Positions 53,910 to 63,029 of a DNA stretch of 64,000 nucleotides are shown here, piece by piece. Position 1 is the stretch's first letter; every line of letters begins with the position of its first letter. Position numbers and translations under genes: made by a program. Source of the DNA: Paracoccaceae bacterium (GTDB lineage Bacteria > Pseudomonadota > Alphaproteobacteria > Rhodobacterales > Rhodobacteraceae); NCBI GenBank assembly GCA_902512685.1, contig CABXKH010000002.1:1-64000 (forward strand), written 5' to 3'. Under the pieces are notes generated by a model. It was not told where the DNA came from. It worked only from the letters and a program-made list of their open reading frames with translations, and did not search any database.

Positions 53910-54131
53910 ATGGCCCAAAAGCTAACCATAACAAACTCGATCCGCCGTCTGCGCTTTGATGCCGATGAGATGACGCAAAAAGCACTGGCCGATCAGGTCG
54001 GGGTCACCAGGCAAACCATCGTTGCAATCGAAAATGCCAAATATTACCCAACGCTTGAGCTGGCCTTTTTGATCGCCCGTGTCTTTGAAAAAGAAATTAG
54101 TGACGTCTTTTCGATAGAATTGAAAGAGTAG
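53910..54131 (+). CDS. Short XRE-family helix-turn-helix regulator
   Basis: A 73-residue protein that is only a DNA-binding domain: MTQKALADQVGVTRQTIVAI is the helix-turn-helix, followed by ENAKYYPTLELAFLIARVFE. This is the YgzD/YozG-like group which, with a four-helix membrane protein immediately upstream, makes a two-gene module seen in many bacteria and archaea. The membrane partner may sense a signal and control the regulator; that is inference. Confidence 0.88.
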   Translation: MAQKLTITNSIRRLRFDADEMTQKALADQVGVTRQTIVAIENAKYYPTLELAFLIARVFEKEISDVFSIELKE

Positions 54132-54291
54132 CCCTACCTCTCATTTGATACCTTAACGCTGCAATACTTTCTTCAAGAATCTTGCGGGCAATTTCCATGA
54201 ACACCCGAAGTGTGCCCCCATGTCTTGGACATGTTGCAAATCTTGGGGAATTTAACTTTCTCAATCAACCTACTCTGAAAGGAGTACACGC

Positions 54292-55290
54292 ATGACCCCC
54301 GCGACCATGAAAGCCGCTGTTTTAACCGGATTTGGAGGACCTGAAGTCATTCAGATAGCTCAAAGGCCCGTGCCCGTTCTGAAAGCCAACCAAATGCTGA
54401 TCCAGAATCAAGCCGCAAGCGTAAATTCCGGTGATGCGCGCATCCGATCAAAAACTGTACCAAAGGGGTACAAATTTATTATGTCACTGGTATTTGGTTT
54501 CAACAGGCCCCGTACAGAAATCCTTGGGACAGTGTTTGCTGGTAAAGTCACGCGGGTCGGCGCAAGTGTTACAAAGTTCAACCCGGGCGATTTGGTTTTT
54601 GGTAGCACTGAGTTGAAAATGGCCACTCATTCAGAGTTTGTCGCAATCGGCGAAGCTGCTGCAATCACCCATTGTCCGGACGAATTGACCCCCGCTGAAG
54701 CAGCATCACTTGTATTTGGCGGCACAACCGCACTGTACTTCATAGAAAAATCCGATCTTAAAAGAGGCGAGCGCATCCTAGTCAATGCAGCTGCGGGTTC
54801 GGTCGGTATTGCGGTGGTTCAGATCGCAAGCCAAATGGGCGCCCATGTTACCGCCATAGCGTCATCTGCAAATCATGATTTTCTAAGGGAAAATGGGGCA
54901 AAAAGCTGTATCGACTATACGGTTACAAACATGGAAAATTTGACCGATAAGTTTGATGTGATTGTGGATTGTCTAGGCACGATACCCTATGCAAAACACC
55001 ATCACTTACTGAACAAACAAGGGCGCTTTGCGCTTGTCACAGGAACGCTGGCAGAAGGTCTGGCCGCCCCCTTTCGCAGCGTATTTGGTATGCATAAAAT
55101 CGTCAGTGGCACGTCATTTGCGACGCGCGCATCACTGGAAAAGATTGTTAAATTGGCAACGTCAGGCGCCATTAAACCAATCATAGACGCCACATTTACT
55201 CTTGATCAGATCAAGGACGCACATGCCCGGATTGATAAATGCCACAAGCGGGGGAACTTTATTGTAAAATTCAGGCCACGGCCAAAATGA
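54292..55290 (+). CDS. MDR-family NAD(P)-dependent oxidoreductase (quinone reductase-like)
   Basis: A 332-residue medium-chain dehydrogenase/reductase. The N-terminal GroES-like domain (ETLGTVFAGKVTRVG-type segment, here EILGTVFAGKVTRVGAS) and Rossmann motif VNAAAGSVGIAVVQIASQMG are clear. The zinc-binding Cys/His residues of alcohol dehydrogenases are absent, pointing to the quinone reductase or enoyl reductase branch. Preceded by AAAGGAG at a suitable distance. Alone in its unit. Confidence 0.9.
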   Translation: MTPATMKAAVLTGFGGPEVIQIAQRPVPVLKANQMLIQNQAASVNSGDARIRSKTVPKGYKFIMSLVFGFNRPRTEILGTVFAGKVTRVGASVTKFNPGDLVFGSTELKMATHSEFVAIGEAAAITHCPDELTPAEAASLVFGGTTALYFIEKSDLKRGERILVNAAAGSVGIAVVQIASQMGAHVTAIASSANHDFLRENGAKSCIDYTVTNMENLTDKFDVIVDCLGTIPYAKHHHLLNKQGRFALVTGTLAEGLAAPFRSVFGMHKIVSGTSFATRASLEKIVKLATSGAIKPIIDATFTLDQIKDAHARIDKCHKRGNFIVKFRPRPK

Positions 55291-55338
55291 TAAACAACAC
55301 CCTCGTGAAATAGGCAATAGTATAGTTTAGCTCTTAGG

Positions 55339-56427
55339 TCAGCCTATCTTATAGCCCCAGAAAAAGGTAAGTTCCTCGGCAAATTGGCATCCGTGGGCTG
55401 CGGCAAAGCCTTGCAGCTCGACCTCTTCCCCGGCGCCGAGTGCAACAAATGCTTCGGTTTTGACGGCGCTTAGACCATCCATATGCGGCGCGGTATTCGC
55501 CGCGCGAGATGATTTTATTTCATGCGTGCCGTTGCGCATTAAGCGCGCCTTTAATTGGGTTAAATTCGAAGTGGTTTCTTTAAACATCACTTGTCCGGCC
55601 AAATAGTAACTGCCCTGAGTGGGCGCTCGAAAAACATTTTTCGCGGGATTAAAACAGCCCTGATCATTAAATTCGGCCATATTAATACCGATTTTGATCC
55701 ATTGATCTGCCGGGGCATCATTGTTGTATTTGGTATAGGCGTGAAACCTTGGTAAATTGGGCAAGCTGACACAGGCCGTTGCTGCATCGATCCGCAGACC
55801 GTCGCGAAAAGTGATGTTATCCTTGGTGGTTGTGATGCGAAAATCATCAGCCCCCAAAAGCCCCACCAAGGCGCGGGTTTGGCCATCACTTTGGAAAATG
55901 AAACCCGCATCCTGCGCCGCGGTTTCTTTGTTCAGGATATGCAAGATGCTGCCAGAACCGTCTTCGCCGCTTGGGACAGCAGTCCAAAGCGCTTTTTCAG
56001 TTTTAACGGCAAGTTTTTGTTGCTCGGTGGTCTCAGCCCCGATGGACAGGCTTTCAAAGGCCGCATCAACCGACCCCTGCGCCGCGCCGCTAATGGCTTG
56101 CCAGTCTGTGCCATCAAAAGCCCGCAGGACCCCGCTTGAAAGCACAAAAATCCGCCAGCCGGGTTGTGGGGCAAAAAATGCCCAATTGCCATCCTGCCAG
56201 AGGGCAATATCACCACTATGACCAGCCCATGCGCCGCTTGCACCGGGCGGAATTAAATAACAATCACCTTCTTCTGCACTAAGGGGCGCGCTGTCTCGGC
56301 TGTCTGAAATAGCTGTCATTTGTACCAATATATCCAACTGGCGCAGCGCTTGATTGTGCGTGACATGTTTTTGCGCTTGGGATGGCTGAATGTAGGGCAG
56401 GGATAAACGAGAGGAATTTTCAGTCAT
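55339..56427 (-). CDS. DUF2793 domain protein with C1q-like C-terminus
   Basis: A 362-residue protein. The N-terminal third is DUF2793 (LPYIQPSQAQKHVTHNQALR, then WDGNWAFFAPQPGW-type segment, here DGNWAFFAPQPGWRIFV). This domain occurs in phage tail/host-attachment proteins and in Rhodobacterales gene-transfer-agent spike proteins. The last 130 residues (FNPAKNVFRAPTQGSYYLAG, and HEIKSSRAANTAPHMDGLS) look like a C1q/TNF-like jelly roll. No phage or GTA structural genes are nearby, so it may be a stand-alone surface or spike protein. Downstream of ugd in the same direction. Confidence 0.78.
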   Translation of the reverse strand: MTENSSRLSLPYIQPSQAQKHVTHNQALRQLDILVQMTAISDSRDSAPLSAEEGDCYLIPPGASGAWAGHSGDIALWQDGNWAFFAPQPGWRIFVLSSGVLRAFDGTDWQAISGAAQGSVDAAFESLSIGAETTEQQKLAVKTEKALWTAVPSGEDGSGSILHILNKETAAQDAGFIFQSDGQTRALVGLLGADDFRITTTKDNITFRDGLRIDAATACVSLPNLPRFHAYTKYNNDAPADQWIKIGINMAEFNDQGCFNPAKNVFRAPTQGSYYLAGQVMFKETTSNLTQLKARLMRNGTHEIKSSRAANTAPHMDGLSAVKTEAFVALGAGEEVELQGFAAAHGCQFAEELTFFWGYKIG

Positions 56428-56519
56428 ATTAGGTATGGCCCGCAGTGGATGTGGACCAAACTATGATCTGAAATGGGTTAACGCGCAGCAATCCCTCCGC
56501 ACGCAGAATAAAGTAATTA

Positions 56520-57848
56520 TTAAGAGGGCTCTTTGGAAAAGGGTTCCCGTCCGATGCTGTCATAGGATTCAAAGCCGGCTTTTCTGGCATCCTTGGCACT
56601 GTAGATATTTCTAAGGTCGGCCATCTTTGGTTGGTTCATTTTGCGGGCAATTATTTTTAAATCCAAAGCACGAAATTCATTCCATTCGGTCAGAATGACC
56701 AATAAGTCAGCGTTTTGTGATGCCTGATAGGGGTCTTCTACCCATCGCCCGCCGGGAAGCAAATGTTCACCTTCGTGGCGGCCTTGGGGATCACATAGCC
56801 GTACTTTGGCGCCGCCGCCGATTAACGCTGGTACAATGGTCAGGCTGGGCGCATCGCGCATATCATCGGTGTTGGGCTTGAATGTCACTCCGAGCACAGC
56901 AATTATTTTATCTTTAAAGCTGCCATCACATAAATCCAAAAGCTTTTGGATCATCCGGCGTTTGATTTCATCATTGACCTTAATAACCGTTTCGGTGATT
57001 TGCATCGCAACGGCATTTTCCTGGCCGATGCGCGCAAGCGCTTTGGTGTCTTTGGGAAAGCAACTGCCGCCATATCCCGGACCGGCATGAAGAAATTTAC
57101 TGCCAATTCGGTTGTCCATTCCCATGCCTTTGGCCACCTGTTTGACATCGGCGCCAACCTTTTCACAAAGTGCAGCAATTTCATTGATAAAACTGATTTT
57201 AGTGGCCAAAAACGCGTTTGCTGCGTATTTTGTCATTTCAGCGCTTTCCAGATCCGTTGTGATAATTGGAAAATCCCGCAAATATAGCGGCCGGTAAATT
57301 TCTTCCATCACCTCGGCAGCGCGTTCAGTTTGCACCCCGATCATAACCCGATCAGGTTTCATAAAATCCTCAATAGCAGCCCCTTCGCGGAGAAATTCGG
57401 GATTAGAGGCGACATCAAATTCAAGCGAGGGCGCGGTTTTGCGGATCAATTGCTTAACCTGCCTGTTGGTGCCCACTGGGACTGTGGATTTTGTAACCAC
57501 AACCAGATAATCTTGCGCAGCTTGGGCAATTTCTTCTGCAGCGGCCATAACATATTGCAGATCGGCATGCCCGTCACCGCGCCGCGTCGGGGTGCCAACG
57601 GCAATAAATGCCGCGTCCGCCCCATCTATTGCGGCCTGTAAGTCTTTACTAAAGCAAAGCCGGCCAGCTGCTACGTTTTTCGCCATCAGCGCGTCTAGGC
57701 CGGGTTCATAAATAGGAACTTTGCCAGAGTTGAGCAGGTCTATTTTTTGCGGGTCTTTGTCGACACAAACAACGCTATGGCCAAAATCGGAAAAACAAAT
57801 GCCCGACACAAGTCCCACATAGCCTGTTCCAATCATTGCAATTTTCAT
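56520..57848 (-). CDS. ugd: UDP-glucose 6-dehydrogenase
   Basis: Oxidises UDP-glucose to UDP-glucuronate for surface polysaccharides. NAD motif GTGYVGL at residues 7-13, STVPVGTNRQV, the substrate loop EFLREGAAIEDF, and catalytic Cys263 in GGSCFPKDT are present; 442 residues is normal. The ATG at 57848 is preferred to the TTG before it. It lies between a DUF2793 gene and a decayed RTX protein gene, in a surface-function neighbourhood. Confidence 0.96.
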   Translation of the reverse strand: MKIAMIGTGYVGLVSGICFSDFGHSVVCVDKDPQKIDLLNSGKVPIYEPGLDALMAKNVAAGRLCFSKDLQAAIDGADAAFIAVGTPTRRGDGHADLQYVMAAAEEIAQAAQDYLVVVTKSTVPVGTNRQVKQLIRKTAPSLEFDVASNPEFLREGAAIEDFMKPDRVMIGVQTERAAEVMEEIYRPLYLRDFPIITTDLESAEMTKYAANAFLATKISFINEIAALCEKVGADVKQVAKGMGMDNRIGSKFLHAGPGYGGSCFPKDTKALARIGQENAVAMQITETVIKVNDEIKRRMIQKLLDLCDGSFKDKIIAVLGVTFKPNTDDMRDAPSLTIVPALIGGGAKVRLCDPQGRHEGEHLLPGGRWVEDPYQASQNADLLVILTEWNEFRALDLKIIARKMNQPKMADLRNIYSAKDARKAGFESYDSIGREPFSKEPS

Positions 57849-58076
57849 CAAATTCTACCTATCTGCAAAACGATCGCCCCTGTCAAAATACGCAACGGTG
57901 GCCAATGCAGGTTTGATAGTGTGTTAAGCGATGAAATCCTAGAGTATTTCATATTACTTTCTGCGGTTTTGTTAAATCTTTATGAATCTGCCCCCACAAT
58001 GCCACATTTTATTAAATTTCCGTAAACCTTAGTCGTGAACTTTGGTCTCCAAGCGTGGGGCGCTTTGGGTGAGAAA

Positions 58077-60242
58077 ATGATATATGCACAATGGCTGGGG
58101 TCATTGGGGGCAACCTTTGAGAGTCGCGATGAAAGACCTGTCGGCATGTTGGCAAATACAGCCAAGGGTCAGTTGTCGGTTTATGATTATCAGGCGCAGC
58201 AGGCGCTAACGTATCAGGTGCAAGAGGGTGGGTTAGAGCAAACCGAGGCGGCCGCATTGATGGCTGCTGAGCGGCATGAGCTGCGGATTGGCGCATCAGT
58301 TTATTGGTTGGATTCGCTGGCGACAGGACATCTTGACGGGCTTTATCAAAATTCAAATTACATCTCGAACAGCTTATTGTTGCAGTCGGGTGGATCCTAA
58401 TCTGCAGGTCAAAGTTTGCATCTTGTTAGCACCAAAAGCGCAGATCAATCCTTTGTGATTGCAGCTGCGAGTAATGGTGAGGGGATCGAAGTTTTTCAGT
58501 ACAGCGAAGGAGTGATCGGGGCCTCTACCGAGCGCATTCTTGATGATGAAACCAGCTATTTGCAGCAGGTGTGTGATTTGGCAACAGCCCGAATTAGTGA
58601 GACCACCTATGTTTATGTGGCCTCCGGCGTTGAACATGGCCTTTCAATATTCTCCTTGGGAGTTGATGGACAGCTTTCACCCGTGGCCAATGTCGGGCAG
58701 GCGCAATCCTTGCCCATCAATGCAATTTCCCAAGTTGACATGATCGCTCTAGGGGCGGCCCGGTTTTTACTGGTGGCATCTCAGGGGGCAAATTCACTGA
58801 CCGTTTTGCGCGTGCTGGAAGACGGAAACCTAAAACCCGCAGATCATATTCTAGATGACCTTGCTCTGCGGATAGAAAACAACTCTGCACTTGCTTATGT
58901 CGAAGTTAAGGGCAGGGGTTTGCTTGCGGCTGCCGGCAATGATGGCGGGATCAGCTTTTTTGAGCTGTTGCCAAGCGGGCGTTTGATCCATCACAGCACG
59001 GTCATTACCGGGCCAGAGGCGGGGATCGGTGCTATTAGCGATTTGAGTTTGTTGAGCGCGGGACCGATTTTCTATCTGGTGGCGCGTGATAAATCTCAGG
59101 CTGGTTTGGGCGTTTTCAAAATTGATGTCAGCAGCTTTGGCGCAGCACAGGGCAGCGCAGGAGTGTTAGATGATCTGCTCGTTGCTGCGCCCGGTGCTTT
59201 GGCAATCAACGGATATGAGGGGGATGATTATCTGGTCGACGGGATAGGCCGTGATGTCATGACCGGAGGCGCTGGGCGGGATGTCTTTGTGCTGACGGCG
59301 GACGAAAAAATTGACCAGATAAGCGATTTTGATAGTCACCAAGACATATTGGATCTGTCCTTATGGCCAATGCTTTATAGCTCAGCGCAGCTGACATTTG
59401 TTGAAGACTCTGATGGCGTTACAATCCATTTCCGGGGTGAGGAACTGGTGATCAAGTCCGCCTCCGGATCAGGCCTTACGTCAGCGGATTTTGGCGCCGG
59501 CACAATAACCTATCTTACGCGGTTTGATGTGCATCTGCAGCCTCAAGAAATTAGCCAGCCGACAGCGACTGCGCCGCCATTAAATCAAGGTGTCATTCTG
59601 GCAAAACCGCAGGCGGATTTTTTGTTCCCGCTCAGTGTGCAGGATATTGCAGAATATCCAAAACTGGTATCAGAACCGTTTCAAATGCAGGCAGGTCCTT
59701 ATTTTATTACCGCAGCCTTTAGCAACATGGGCTCTATTCTGGGCACAATTGCCCCCTCCCAAACCAAAAGTCCGATCTATAAATTGCCAGAAATTGGCCG
59801 ATCGGACAACGAAGGTATGAACGGTAGCGCAGGGAGTGATTATTTTATGGCAATGGGGGGGCATGATGTACTTTACGGACAGGCGGGTAATGATACCCTC
59901 TGCGGTGGTGATGGTTCCGATAGGATCTATGGCGGCGATGGCAAGGATGTTCTCATCGGGGGGGTCGGATCGGATTTACTCTGTGGTGGCAGCGGCGCTG
60001 ATTGGTTTGTGTTTCATCCCACCATCGCGGGCGAGATTGACGTGATCGCTGATTTTGACCCGAATGTGGACACAGTCTATCTATCAGGTCTATCCGGAAC
60101 AAACTCTGACGAAAATTATTCTCAGTTGATTTTTGTCCAAGTCGATCAGGATCTATGGCTTGATGTCTTGGGCCAAGGGGTCATATTCAAAGACCTCCTG
60201 CATGCGCAAATTTCTGCGGATGAGTTTCTTTTTAACTTCTAA
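58077..60242 (+). pseudogene. RTX calcium-binding exoprotein split by an in-frame stop
   Basis: Two open stretches lie in the same frame, separated only by TAA at 58398-58400 (reading LLLQSGGS-stop-SAGQSLHLVST). Joined they give about 720 residues: an N-terminal region with repeated blades of beta-propeller character (FVIAAASNGEGIEVFQYSEG; RFLLVASQGANSLTVLRVLE), a first RTX-like block (GGAGRDVFVLTADEKIDQIS) and a C-terminal block of nonapeptide repeats (GQAGNDTLCGGDGSDRIYGG). That end is a type I secretion signal type. I take ATG 58077 (GGGTGAGAAA upstream); GTG at 58035 is possible. A downstream start at 58416 would lack the first 113 residues. No secretion genes adjoin it. Confidence 0.75.
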
Positions 60243-60257
60243 TTTTCGATCAAAATT

Positions 60258-62524
60258 CTAGATAAAAATAATATCATCTATAGAGAATAGGGCGGCGTCT
60301 TTTCCGATCAAATTCAAGCAATAATCGCCATATATTATTTCGCTGCCCTTTGCAGTTTCCACAATTAATATATCTTTGAACCGTCCTAATTGACCATGAC
60401 TGGAAATACCCACCATTATCAGCGTGTCTTGGACGGGATCGAAGTCTGAGATCATATCTTGGTCTGGTTCATTAATATTGCGAAATACGAAGCTATCAGC
60501 CCCTGAGCCGCCGTCGATAGTATCGCTGCCAGAGCCGCCATCAATACGGTCATTACCCGCGCCCCCGGTAATAAAATCATCGCCCCCCGCAGAGAGTAGA
60601 ATATCATCACCGCCGCCGCCGGACAGGACATCTGCGCCGGCCCCTGTTTGAATTTTATTGGCTGCGTTATCACCAAAAACAGAACGACTTTTCGATGAGG
60701 CTGACGGATCTGTGATCTTTGTGTCCGCAAAGTCATTTTGTGTCCATATCTGGCCTTGACCTGCCGTCCAGATGAATATTGAGCCATCAATTTTTATCCT
60801 CCCGGCGCGCTGGGAAGCGCTGCAATGCCGGATGCATCCGAGGTATCGCATAAGTCTGCTAGTTTTGTGGAATGGCCAATACTGAGTTCGATAACCTCAT
60901 AGGGGTCCAGTTGAAACGTGATACTATTGGGCGATCCCAGCTCTGCCTGGGAAAGATGTTTATAGGACGAACTCACGTCGGTTTCGCTGGCGAAATAGTA
61001 ATCTTCTATGGTCTTAGGATCAGAATTTTTGGGCAAAATGTCATCAAATTGAGGTAAATACGTCAGGTATTTAACCTCGCCACCAGAAGTTTCTTTTATA
61101 GTAATATGATCCTGATTTGTATCATCAAAAAACGCCAGGGATTTCAAATCCAGATACTCAATATAGCTGATTTGGCGTTTCGCGACACGGTTTTTATGAT
61201 TTGAGTCACCCATTTCGCTCAACCCATCAGAGCTGGCAGGATCATAGCCAAGGATCACGGCTGAGACGGTTGTGATATCCGGTGCAATCCCGCGTAAATC
61301 AATAGTAACCTGTGTGGTTTGTGCCGTGCGGGATGCCATATAAAGCAAGGTTTTATAATCCTGCCGGAGCGCAACTGTTTCCAAGCCCGTCAGCTTTTGG
61401 TCAAAGTATAGCTTGAGAAGGCGGGCAGAGGCGGCACCTGAGGAGTTGGCAAAATTCTGCGACAGCAAATTAAAACGCGCCGCCAGCAGGTGTGAGCTCT
61501 GCGGTCTCGGCGGGATTACCTGCAAGACTATTTGGGGTTTTATGCTGGATCGGCCAGGCGTGCGCCGCATCAACGCCAAGCTCAAGCATATATTCAAACT
61601 GTTTTAAAAGCGTGCCGGCGCCCTTTAATCCAAGCTGATCTGCATCGGATTTTTGGACATTCCATTCTGTAAACACCAAATCCAGATCACGCGTTGACAC
61701 CTGCGCCCATTGTTGCTCCCAAGCTGCAATTTTTTGTTGCAAATAGCGGGTTTCAAGCTGAATACCGGACCCGTTTAAGAGCTTGCAAAATCATCAGAGC
61801 CATGATGGTCCTTGATGTAGTAGTAGTGTTGAACAAGGCCATTGATTGCCTTGATTGCAGGCTGGTCCAACTGTTTGATGATCGCGGCATTGGCTAGATT
61901 ATGGTTGCCAGTTCCAGAATAATCACTGCCATGACCAAAAATTTCTGCCATTTGTATCAGTATTTTCGGCTGCGCCGCCTCATTTATACCGGCCGCTTGA
62001 AAACCACTTTTCAAGGCTTCTGCTGCAATATTTTCCCAGCTTCCATAAGCTGTCTCTGATAGCCACTCGGCGCCAATTGAATATTCATTACCAATTTCGA
62101 CGGCCTTGACCACATCCGCGTAATCACGTCCAAGCAGTCGGGCAAAATCATAGACCTTTTGCGCATAACCGGTGCTGTCGTACCCCTTTGATGAAAGGTT
62201 TTTGGTAGGGATGCCCAACGTCACCGTATATGGGTTTTCTGTTTTATTATGCGCACGCACCCAATCAAGAAAATTGACCAAATGCGGGGCTAGTGCGTGA
62301 GTTGAACTGTCTGTTAATAGATCGCCTTCGTCCTCCATAAATCCACCAGGATAGCGCAGATCGCTTAAGCCCAAAGACGCCGCGCTTTTGGCAAAATTTG
62401 ACGTGACCACACCTTCTTCAGAGATATTAACACCGTGCAGTGCATTGCCGCCGAAATCTGCGGCCCCTGCGCTATGCTGCGTAAGTGTAACAGAGGTGAT
62501 GGCAATACTTTTGGTTCGAGCCAT
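60258..62524 (-). pseudogene. Frameshifted RTX protein with a glycoside-hydrolase-like N-terminus
   Basis: Four overlapping or adjoining open stretches on one strand read as a single protein of about 755 codons with three frame changes: near 61787 (...DDFA to LLNGSGIQLETR), at the A4 run 61472-61475 (...TPAGGAF to NLLSQNFANS) and near 60800 (...SAPGG to RIKIDGSIFIWT). The N-terminal part has GNEY in KAVEIGNEYSIGAEW and TEWN in LDLVFTEWNVQ, spaced as the acid/base and nucleophile glutamates of clan A glycoside hydrolases. The end carries nonapeptide repeats (GGAGNDRIDGGSGSDTIDGG). So a secreted glycosidase-like RTX protein, now inactive. It converges on the other RTX gene. Confidence 0.75.
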
Positions 62525-63029
62525 TGAAAGTTTCCAGAGTCGGTAACATCACCACAAAAAAGTATGTGAGATTATCAAAACGGTAATAATGATGAGCTAT
62601 ATTTTTCAATACTCATAGGTGCAAAACAAATTTTGCAAAAATGCAAATAGATTTTTTTCTGGATAGATTTTTATTGATATTTTTTCTTAAAGTTAAAAAA
62701 ATTCTTTAAAAACAAAAGATACACAGAAATCCTGTTTTTTTCATGAAAATTTGATTATCAAAAAGATAGGCAAAATCACGAGATAATTTTGTATTCCGAC
62801 ATCAATTCAGAGGAATTAAAAAGTCAAAAAAGAATTAATAATCCGAAAGAATCTTTCAATTAATCAGCGCCAACATTCGTCTGTCGGTAAATTATCATGC
62901 GCGTGGGCTTGAATTTAAAGGGGTAAGAGGCAATTTAGAATTGAGGGATTTTGTGGATATTTGCGGCTTTTGCTTGACCTGCCCCACCGAATTGGCCTTA
63001 AGGCATGCAGCAGTAAATATAGGATGAGT
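62525..63029. other. AT-rich intergenic region
   Basis: About 500 bases with long A and T runs up to 62900 and no supported gene. A TTGACC hexamer at about 62975 may be a -35 element for the ABC transporter, with no convincing -10. Fits a promoter region for divergent genes. Confidence 0.55.

Noticed and set aside
58270..63000. CRISPR-like or tandem DNA repeat in the RTX genes
   Set aside because: The repetition is at protein level (glycine- and aspartate-rich nonapeptides) and has no regular DNA spacer structure.
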